Shown: piece after piece, positions 5,262-10,545 of the stretch
Layout of the letters: every line of letters begins with the position of its first letter
Numbering within the stretch: position 1 is the stretch's first letter
Assembly (NCBI GenBank): GCA_050115555.1
Contig: JASFQI010000159.1
Location: 1-10,545 of the forward strand
Direction of reading: 5' to 3'
Length of the DNA: 10,545 nucleotides
DNA from: JASFQI01 sp050115555
GTDB taxonomy: Bacteria; Desulfobacterota; DSM-4660; Desulfatiglandales; HGW-15
Notes under the pieces: model-generated
Told to the model about the DNA's origin: nothing
What the model saw: the letters and a program-made list of their open reading frames with translations, nothing else
Database searches by the model: none
Position numbers and translations under genes: made by a program

Positions 5262-6050
5262 TCATTTTCCCCGGGCAACACGCTCCCGGGCGATGATCGC
5301 CGCACCCAGGGCGCCGACGATCTGCGGCTCCTCCGCAACATGGATGGTCTTTTGAAGGGCTTCTTCCAGCAGGACCACGACACCCCGGTTCTTGGCCACG
5401 CCTCCGCTCATGCAGACCTCTCCGTGCACGCCCAGCCCGTGGGCCATGGCCGATATCCTGCGAACGATGGCCCTATGGATTCCCCGTACGATCTCCTCCG
5501 GGGGATGGTCCTGAGCCACCAGGGACACCACCTCGGTCTCAGCGAATACCGTGCACACGCTGCTGATTGCAACCTCGCCCCGGGCGGCAATGGACAAGTC
5601 CCCCATGTGCTCCAGTCCCACCTGGAGCTTCTCCGCCATCACCTCCAGGAAACGGCCCGTCCCAGCAGCGCACTTGTCGTTCATGGCAAAGTCCAGGACC
5701 CTCCCACCGGGGCCCACGTGAACCACCTTGGAATCCTGTCCCCCGATGTCCACGACGGTCCCGGTGTCGGGGAAAAGGGCCCAGGCCCCGCGCGCATGGC
5801 AGGTGATCTCGGTCACGGCCTCGTGGGCAAAGGGCACCGACGCCCTGCCGTAGCCCGTGGCCACAATGTGGATCAACGCCTCCCTGGAGACGCCGGCCTG
5901 GTCCATGGCCCTTTCGAGCGCTTCCTCGGCGGCCCGAATGCTGCTCGCACCGGTACGAACAATGCTCTGCCCGAGCACCCGGTTTTCCGCGTTCAGAACC
6001 ACGGCATCCGTGCTGAGCGATCCCACATCTATTCCCGCAACCCAGTCCAA
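5262..6050 (-). CDS. 2-hydroxyacyl-CoA dehydratase / benzoyl-CoA reductase activator ATPase (HgdC/BadF family)
   Basis: This 262-residue ASKHA-fold ATPase would form a homodimer with one [4Fe-4S] cluster. It injects one low-potential electron into its partner enzyme at the cost of ATP. The phosphate-binding loop GIDVGSLSTDAV is at 6-17, DIGGQDSK at 101-108, and MSGGVAKN at 214-221. The cluster cysteines are Cys127 (NDKCAAGTGRF) and Cys166 (ISSVCTVFAE), the same numbers as in HgdC of Acidaminococcus fermentans. Length is normal for the family. The start is a TTG at 6048-6050, eight bases after AAAGGAG; an upstream in-frame ATG (6146) would overlap the previous gene by 80 bases and add non-homologous sequence. 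It follows the two dehydratase-type subunits by 16 bases, so it almost certainly activates them. Oxygen sensitivity is expected from the family. Confidence 0.93.
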   Translation of the reverse strand: MDWVAGIDVGSLSTDAVVLNAENRVLGQSIVRTGASSIRAAEEALERAMDQAGVSREALIHIVATGYGRASVPFAHEAVTEITCHARGAWALFPDTGTVVDIGGQDSKVVHVGPGGRVLDFAMNDKCAAGTGRFLEVMAEKLQVGLEHMGDLSIAARGEVAISSVCTVFAETEVVSLVAQDHPPEEIVRGIHRAIVRRISAMAHGLGVHGEVCMSGGVAKNRGVVVLLEEALQKTIHVAEEPQIVGALGAAIIARERVARGK

Positions 6051-6058
6051 CGGTCTTG

Positions 6059-6065
6059 CTCCTTT
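6059..6065 (-). promoter_or_regulatory. Ribosome binding site that fixes the TTG start of the activator
   Basis: On the minus strand this is AAAGGAG, placed just after the TAG stop of the preceding gene, with an eight-base spacer to the TTG at 6050. It supports the shorter activator start. Confidence 0.7.
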
Positions 6066-6066
6066 C

Positions 6067-7416
6067 CTACTTCCTCTCCAGAGTCTCGAAAAACGCCTCC
6101 AGCCGGGTCCGAATCTGCTCCTCGGAAAAGGCGCGCTCGTCGGCAATGTCCGCCTCCAGCACCACGGAGGGGATGTTCATACGCTCGGCCAGGAATCGTT
6201 TCAGGTCGTACTGCCCCACGGAGTAGGGTTTGCAGCTTCGGGCCGAGTGAATCACAATGCCGTCCACGTGATAGTCGCGAACGAGCCCTTCCATAAGCGC
6301 GAGCCGGTGCCCCAGGCTGTTGTTCAAGATGACCCGGCTGTACGTCTCCGCCATGGCCTCCAGAGGATCGTCCCCCTCCATGTACGGGGCGGTCTCGGCC
6401 CAGGCGTTCGTGTACGTGGCCGTAACAAAGCACATGTTCCGGGCCGCAAAAAGGGAAGCGAACTCCCTCAATCTCGGCCAGATGGCGATGTTGTCCCACA
6501 GGAGCCGAACGCGTTCGTTTTGCACGCCCCCCTGCCCCCTCTCGATCCGCTGCCGCAGCTCGCGAAGCAGAATGCGGTAGTAATCCAGGGCCACGGGCAG
6601 GCCACGAAGAGAAACCACGGGCGCAAGGTGGACGAACGCATCGAAGATGGTCATGGGCGCCGGCCTGGCCTTCATGGTGGCCAGCACCGCCCCCCAGGTC
6701 TCGGCGGTTTCCTTGGCCAGGAGGAGGACCTCCTTGAGCTTCTCCGGCCGGAAGGCCCTCCCGCTCACCCGCTCGAGCACGGGGATCATCTCCTCGATCT
6801 GTCTCACCATGTACGCGCGGTCGTTCTGCCGGGGGCCGTCCGTGTAGTTGAAAGGGGTGTCGAAGAGCAGGAGCGGCACGCCCAGCCGCTCGGACAACAC
6901 GGTGTACCAGTAGGCCACGGTCTGGCAGATGTTGTTCGAGGCAAAGAGGAGATCGGGCTTCGGAAGCCTGCCCACCGGGGTCTGACCGGAGAGGTCCACG
7001 GCCAGGTCGATGCGGGCGTAGGAGCAGAGATCCTGGGAGTACCCGTGCTCCTCGGCCACCCTGCAGAGCTGCGCCCCCATGCCCTTGGCCCCGCACAAAG
7101 CCCCGTGATTCTCCGGGTACACCGTGTAGAACCCGAAGGCGCGAAGGAGCTCCACAGGCGCGCCGCTCGTGACCCATGCCACGGGAAGGGCCCCCTTGGC
7201 GTAACGTGCGAGCAGATAGTGCCGGGTCATGATCTCCCGCAGCCTGGCACTGCATGCAAGCGGGGGGCCCAGGGCAGGGTCCGGCGCCCTTCGCACTCTT
7301 TTCTTTCGAAAGAAACTGGACCCGCGCATGAGCACAGGCGCCCCGAGGTCCCTCATCAACCGGTACCGCGCGCCCGCACTGCGCGACAGAGTGTGTCTCG
7401 CTTCACCGTGGGTCAT
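6067..7416 (-). CDS. 2-hydroxyacyl-CoA dehydratase-family subunit (HgdB/BcrC-like)
   Basis: This 449-residue protein is one of two homologous subunits of a Fe-S radical enzyme. Family motifs visible are PENHGALCG (101-109), a GYSQDLCSYARIDL segment with Cys131 (125-138), SNNICQT with Cys164 (160-166), and HSARSCKPYSVGQYDLKRFL with Cys395 (390-409). The C-terminal signature is IPSVVLEADIADERAFS, then QIRTRLEAFFETL. The cysteines are the probable [4Fe-4S] ligands. The first 60 residues are basic and do not look conserved. The ATG overlaps the upstream subunit's TGA (ATGA at 7413-7416), typical for subunits made in equal amounts. Relatives dehydrate (R)-2-hydroxyacyl-CoA esters or reduce benzoyl-CoA. 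Two subunits plus one activator resembles the dehydratases more than four-subunit benzoyl-CoA reductase. The substrate is unknown. Confidence 0.9.
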   Translation of the reverse strand: MTHGEARHTLSRSAGARYRLMRDLGAPVLMRGSSFFRKKRVRRAPDPALGPPLACSARLREIMTRHYLLARYAKGALPVAWVTSGAPVELLRAFGFYTVYPENHGALCGAKGMGAQLCRVAEEHGYSQDLCSYARIDLAVDLSGQTPVGRLPKPDLLFASNNICQTVAYWYTVLSERLGVPLLLFDTPFNYTDGPRQNDRAYMVRQIEEMIPVLERVSGRAFRPEKLKEVLLLAKETAETWGAVLATMKARPAPMTIFDAFVHLAPVVSLRGLPVALDYYRILLRELRQRIERGQGGVQNERVRLLWDNIAIWPRLREFASLFAARNMCFVTATYTNAWAETAPYMEGDDPLEAMAETYSRVILNNSLGHRLALMEGLVRDYHVDGIVIHSARSCKPYSVGQYDLKRFLAERMNIPSVVLEADIADERAFSEEQIRTRLEAFFETLERK

Positions 7417-8531
7417 GAGCCGGCCTCGTTCTGTGCGATCAGCTCCACAAAGGCCTCCAGACGGGTCCAAACCTGGCCTGAAACGGGCTGGTTGACCTCC
7501 AGCTCGAGGACCAGGGAAGGGATTCCCTGCTCCTTCAACGCCTCGCGGAGCCGGGGCAGGGAAAAGAGCTCGGGCTCGCAGAACTTGACCGCCGCAAAGA
7601 TCACCCCGCGGGCCCTGCATTGCCGAACCCGGCGCAGAAGCTCTTCCGTGCGCTGCACGAGCGGCGCGTTGAGGCTGGAGCACGCCGGGGACCTGAAAAA
7701 GCTTTGCGTCAAGGCCTCAAGGGGGTCTGTGCTCGTGTCCGAAGCCCCGGGGAGGCGCCTTCCGCAGGCCAGGAGGTCGTCGTCTCCCACGCGCACATCC
7801 AAATCGTCAAGGGCATCCAGCAGGGCCGCCGGGTTCGGAAGGACCCCGCTCAGGACCACGCAGGGACCCGCTAAGGCTCCCTTCCCCTTTCTCTCCTCCA
7901 GAAACCTCTCCAGGAGGGGCACGCCGTCATCGGGATGGAGGTACTCGACAACGCGCACGGCACGGTAGAACGCGGCGTTCGAGGCGTCGAGCCCGGCCCC
8001 GGCCCGCTCCCTGTAAAGCGAAGCGAGAAGGCGATACAGGTCCCTTCCCCTGGAAACGCTCTTCTCGAGCCGGTCGGCCATCAAGGGGCCGAAGTGCTCT
8101 TCCAGGGCAAGAATCAGCGCTTCGAGCTCGGTTCGATAAAAGGAACGGGCCGCCTCGCCAAAGGGCGCCTTGGGGGGATAGAAGAAAAAGCACGGCTTGC
8201 TGCTGCCCAGGAAGTCGTGAACCACGGAGGCCAGGTTCTGGAGGGAATCGCACGTGTGCGGAAACAGAAGCCCGTCCAGCTCGTCGCATTTCCCCTGGAG
8301 CACGAGCTCCAGACCGAGCCGGACCACCGAGCAGATGGTGGGTTGGAGATGGGCCCCGGACCGTCCCACTTCGATCGGGGGATCCCAGATCTCCATTGGA
8401 AGGAGATCCAGGGCCCAGAAGATTTCTCGTGGATACCGCCCCGGGAACACCCCCACGATCCTTCGGCCGAGGGCCTTCTGCCGGGCCATGGAATCGTTTC
8501 GCGTAGGGAGGGTGAGAGGGTTCGCTGTCAT
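7413..8531 (-). CDS. 2-hydroxyacyl-CoA dehydratase-family subunit (HgdA/BcrB-like)
   Basis: This 372-residue protein is the partner subunit of the enzyme encoded next to it. It starts the conserved region with GRRIVGVFPGRYPREIFWAL (22-41). LQPTICSVVR (62-71, Cys67), LLFPHTCDSLQNL (88-100, Cys94) and VKFCEPELF (315-323, Cys318) are the usual cluster-ligand motifs. It closes with IPSLVLELE and VWTRLEAFVEL. Together the two subunits would form the heterodimeric catalytic component that receives electrons from the activator. The start is uncertain. ATG at 8531 leaves 37 bases after moaC; an in-frame ATG at 8639, after GGAGAAGG, would add 36 charged residues but overlap moaC by 71 bases. No CoA-transferase or other substrate-defining gene is adjacent. 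Confidence 0.9.
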   Translation of the reverse strand: MTANPLTLPTRNDSMARQKALGRRIVGVFPGRYPREIFWALDLLPMEIWDPPIEVGRSGAHLQPTICSVVRLGLELVLQGKCDELDGLLFPHTCDSLQNLASVVHDFLGSSKPCFFFYPPKAPFGEAARSFYRTELEALILALEEHFGPLMADRLEKSVSRGRDLYRLLASLYRERAGAGLDASNAAFYRAVRVVEYLHPDDGVPLLERFLEERKGKGALAGPCVVLSGVLPNPAALLDALDDLDVRVGDDDLLACGRRLPGASDTSTDPLEALTQSFFRSPACSSLNAPLVQRTEELLRRVRQCRARGVIFAAVKFCEPELFSLPRLREALKEQGIPSLVLELEVNQPVSGQVWTRLEAFVELIAQNEAGS

Positions 8532-8568
8532 GGGTTCTTCTTCCAGGGCCCTGTCTTCCGGGAGAAGA

Positions 8569-9003
8569 TCACGCTCCCTTGCTCTTTCGGACCACTCGAA
8601 GATCCGTGATGCACGTTCCCGGATACTGCCCGGCTTCATCCTTCTCCAGGTACTTCACCATGTCCCAAAGCGTGTTCAGGGCCATGCTCACCCCCACAAT
8701 GGCCTCCATCTCCACACCGGTCCGGGCATGGGCCCGAACCCGGCAGGCGGCCTCCACCCCCTGGTCCTCCATGGTGAAGTCAACCTCTACGGTGTCCAGG
8801 GGAAGGGCGTGGCAGTGCGGGATCAACACCGCGGTCTGCTTGGCCGCCTGCATTCCCGCCACCTCGGCCACGGGAAACGGGTCCCCTTTTCGAATCCGGT
8901 GATCCTGAATCTCACGCAGGGTGGCATCGGCCAGTCGAATCCGGCCCCGTGCCTCGGCCTCCCTCAAAACGATCGGCTTGTCCCCCACGTCGATCATGCC
9001 CAT
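8569..9003 (-). CDS. moaC: Cyclic pyranopterin monophosphate synthase (MoaC)
   Basis: This 144-residue cytosolic enzyme is expected to convert the MoaA product 3',8-cyclo-GTP to cyclic pyranopterin monophosphate in molybdenum cofactor synthesis. Family motifs visible are MIDVGDKP near the N-terminus, KGDPFPVAEVAGMQAAKQT (39-57, Lys39), LIPHCHALPL (60-69, His65), RTGVEMEA (94-101), and LWDMVKYLEK (112-121, Asp114 and Lys117), which map to the known active-site residues. The usual LCHPL is HCHAL here. The C-terminus ends RKSKGA shortly after the final conserved Lys (Lys140), without the normal GGKSG tail. The ATG follows AAGGAG with a seven-base spacer. It lies 81 bases after a MoaE-like gene; moaA is not in the window. 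Confidence 0.9.
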   Translation of the reverse strand: MGMIDVGDKPIVLREAEARGRIRLADATLREIQDHRIRKGDPFPVAEVAGMQAAKQTAVLIPHCHALPLDTVEVDFTMEDQGVEAACRVRAHARTGVEMEAIVGVSMALNTLWDMVKYLEKDEAGQYPGTCITDLRVVRKSKGA

Positions 9004-9084
9004 ATACTTGCTCCTTCCTGTGCTGGCGCGGCGCGCCCCCCGGGTCCATCCCGCAGGTTCGCTCCTGCCCGCTTTGCAATGGTT

Positions 9085-9441
9085 CTACGCAGGGTATTCC
9101 CGCTTTCGAGCCGCCTCCGACTTGAGCCGGTCCACGGTCTGTACGAGGGCCGGGAACACGGCCTCCCGGGTCTCCCCGGCAACGGCCACGGCCAGGACCT
9201 CGTCCCCCACGTCGTGCTTTCCCTCGAAAAGCTCGACCGCGACATCCACAATACCTTCCAGTTTTTTGGTATCGTTTAGGATCCTATCCACAACATCCCG
9301 ATCATAGGACACCTCCAACGCGGAAACCCGTTCCCCGCTCAGGCTGGTCCCCCGAACCACCCCCAGGTGACTCGCGATCATGCCGATCCGATCGGACTCC
9401 GGGTGGGCACGCAGTTGATCGATCAATTTCTGTATTGTCAT
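9085..9441 (-). CDS. Diverged MoaE-like protein (molybdopterin synthase large-subunit family)
   Basis: This 118-residue protein aligns with the MoaE fold by pattern: IASHLGVVRG and VSALEVSYD in the N-terminal half, then HDVGDEVLAVAVAGETREAVF (76-96) and VDRLKSEAARKRE (103-115). MoaE, with the sulfur carrier MoaD, adds the dithiolene sulfurs to form molybdopterin. Lys107 and Lys113 correspond to the two catalytic-region lysines of E. coli MoaE (Lys119, Lys126), but the interval is one residue shorter. The PFW/PIW motif before the second Lys is replaced by AAR, and the usual HR of the core is TR. It is also shorter than typical MoaE (about 140-150). The start is fixed by AGGAGGTG (9450-9457), eight bases before ATG 9441; an earlier ATG at 9462 lies ahead of this site. 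It may be a working or repurposed MoaE. Confidence 0.7.
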   Translation of the reverse strand: MTIQKLIDQLRAHPESDRIGMIASHLGVVRGTSLSGERVSALEVSYDRDVVDRILNDTKKLEGIVDVAVELFEGKHDVGDEVLAVAVAGETREAVFPALVQTVDRLKSEAARKREYPA

Positions 9442-9449
9442 GAGCCCTG

Positions 9450-9457
9450 CACCTCCT
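9450..9457 (-). promoter_or_regulatory. Ribosome binding site of the moaE-like gene
   Basis: AGGAGGTG on the minus strand, eight bases before the ATG at 9441. It excludes the in-frame ATG at 9462 as the start, since that codon would be upstream of the binding site. Confidence 0.7.
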
Positions 9458-9495
9458 TTCATTCCGAAGAGGCGGTGTAGCCTCCACTTAACACA

Positions 9496-10545
9496 TCACG
9501 TTTCATCCAGGTCGAAGAGCTGCCGCGCCATGTCCAGGACCTGATCCCGGCTCGGTCGATCCGCCTTTCGCTTGAGCGTGAGGATCGGGTCGTGAATGAT
9601 CTTTTCCGCAATGGAGGCGGTCAGAACTTCAACGGCCTGTATCTGCTCAGGGGTCAGACCGTCCAGGGCGCTGAGGCTTCGGCGCATCTCCGCCCTGCGG
9701 ATGTTTTCCACCTTTTCCTTCAGGGAGACGATGGTGGGCACCACCCCCAGGGTCTTGAGCCACCGCTCGAACCGCAGCACCTCCTCCTCCACGATGCGCT
9801 CGGCCTTGACCGCTTCCTCGGCGCGCTGGGCACGGTTGATCTCCACTACTCCTTTGAGATCGTCGACGTCATAGACATACACATTGTCTAGATCGTTGAC
9901 CCGGGGCTCCACATCCCTGGGAACCGCGATGTCGATGAAGAACAACATCCGGTTCTTACGCTTTCGAAGGGACCGCTTGACCTGGTCGTAGGTGATGACC
10001 GGGTCCACGGACGCAGTGGACGTGACCACGATGTCCGCCTCGAGCAACTGGGTGTCGATCTCCTCGAAGTACACAGGTTTTCCCCGAAAGGCCTCAGCTA
10101 CCTGAACGGCCCGGTCAAAGGTCCGGTTGGCCACACGGATCTCCCCCACCCCCTGGTGAAGGAGGTGCCGGGCCGCCAGCTCGGCCATTTCGCCTGCGCC
10201 GATCAGGAGAGCGATTCTCCCTGTGAGTTCGTGAAAGATCTTCTTGGCCAGTTCCACAGCCGCGTAGCTGATGGAGACGGCCGCGTCGGAGACGCCCGTT
10301 TCGGTGCGCACCCTCTTGGCCACATGGAAGGCCCGGTGCATCAACCGGTTCAGAATCACGCCGGAGGTTTTTTTCTTAGTGGCCTGAAGGTACGCCTCCT
10401 TGACCTGACCGAGAATCTGGGGCTCCCCCACGATCATGGAGTCCAGACTGGAGGCCACCTTGAACATGTGCCGGACGCTCTCCATCCCTTCCAGGGTGTA
10501 GAGACTCCCGGAAAGCGCCTCCGCATCCATCCCCCCGAACTCGGA
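9496..10545 (-). CDS. hemA: Glutamyl-tRNA reductase (5' partial)
   Basis: This is the C-terminal 349 residues of the NADPH enzyme that reduces Glu-tRNA to glutamate-1-semialdehyde, the first committed step of C5 tetrapyrrole synthesis. The frame is open through the right edge (SEFGG before the first internal ATG at 10530). VASSLDSMIVGEPQILGQVKEAY is the signature of the catalytic domain. LLIGAGEMAELAARHLLHQG with IRVANRTFDRA is the NADPH-binding domain. FFIDIAVPRDVEPRV and VYVYDVDDLKGVVE lead into the helical dimerisation domain, ending in QLFDLDET. The catalytic Cys and the glutamate-recognition part lie outside the window. It is followed after 54 bases by the MoaE-like gene rather than by hemC, so operon membership is uncertain. 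Confidence 0.96.
   Translation of the reverse strand, partial: SEFGGMDAEALSGSLYTLEGMESVRHMFKVASSLDSMIVGEPQILGQVKEAYLQATKKKTSGVILNRLMHRAFHVAKRVRTETGVSDAAVSISYAAVELAKKIFHELTGRIALLIGAGEMAELAARHLLHQGVGEIRVANRTFDRAVQVAEAFRGKPVYFEEIDTQLLEADIVVTSTASVDPVITYDQVKRSLRKRKNRMLFFIDIAVPRDVEPRVNDLDNVYVYDVDDLKGVVEINRAQRAEEAVKAERIVEEEVLRFERWLKTLGVVPTIVSLKEKVENIRRAEMRRSLSALDGLTPEQIQAVEVLTASIAEKIIHDPILTLKRKADRPSRDQVLDMARQLFDLDET

Noticed and set aside
5052..6296. A + strand open frame of about 410 codons beginning in the leader of the F0 operon
   Set aside because: Most of it mirrors the activator gene on the other strand. It shows no recognisable motif, and no ribosome site was seen at its start.
5857..7968. 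A very long open frame on the + strand (about 700 codons)
   Set aside because: It lies antisense to the activator and both dehydratase-family genes, has a Pro/His/Arg-rich composition with no domain, and is a product of high GC content.
9450..9490. A small hairpin in the hemA to moaE-like gap (gaggc paired with gcctc) as a terminator
   Set aside because: The stem is only five or six bases and no T run follows, so it is too weak to call.
1..10545. tRNA, rRNA, CRISPR arrays, insertion sequences or attachment sites
   Set aside because: No cloverleaf-like sequence, regular direct repeats with spacers, transposase or terminal inverted repeats were seen on either strand.

Overview
The window looks like the chromosome of a GC-rich anaerobic bacterium, most likely a Desulfobacterota (deltaproteobacterial) sulfate reducer or syntroph. 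This is inferred from the F0 gene set with paired b' and b subunits, an NtrC-type sigma-54 activator, an oxygen-sensitive 2-hydroxyacyl-CoA dehydratase-type system with its ATP-driven activator, and glutamyl-tRNA reductase of the C5 haem pathway. No marker gene fixes the species.

Layout. Positions 1-1207 (+) hold the end of a sigma-54-dependent response regulator, cut by the left edge. It converges on a minus-strand operon (4992 down to 1316) that encodes a membrane F0 sector: two small AtpI-type assembly proteins, subunit a, a giant c-type proteolipid, an ordinary c subunit, b' and b. No F1 gene follows. A 269-base AT-rich gap (4993-5261) with several inverted repeats separates it from a second minus-strand gene series. 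In transcription order that series is hemA (cut by the right edge), a diverged moaE, moaC, two 2-hydroxyacyl-CoA dehydratase-family subunits and their activator ATPase. The intervals between these genes are short, or the genes overlap by four bases, so they may be co-transcribed at least from moaE on.

The most unusual object is the giant proteolipid at 2678-3649. It is one 323-residue reading frame containing four c-subunit hairpins in tandem (eight predicted membrane helices) with a period of 80-81 residues. At the ion-binding position of helix 2 the four hairpins read Glu-Gln-Gln-Glu, so only the first and last keep the carboxylate. Immediately downstream is a normal 82-residue c subunit with a complete Na+-type site that has a second carboxylate (Glu32, Val63, Glu65, Ser66, Thr67, Tyr70). 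Together with subunit a (essential Arg167), b, b' and two AtpI-like proteins, this suggests an Na+-coupled rotary machine whose rotor may be a hybrid ring with fewer ion sites than hairpins. It would have to be completed by F1 genes encoded elsewhere.

The second block could supply a radical-type CoA-ester dehydratase or reductase. The activator would use ATP to inject a low-potential electron into the two-subunit Fe-S enzyme. The substrate cannot be read from the window. The adjoining moaC and moaE homologs point to molybdopterin synthesis, but both depart from the standard family at the C-terminus.
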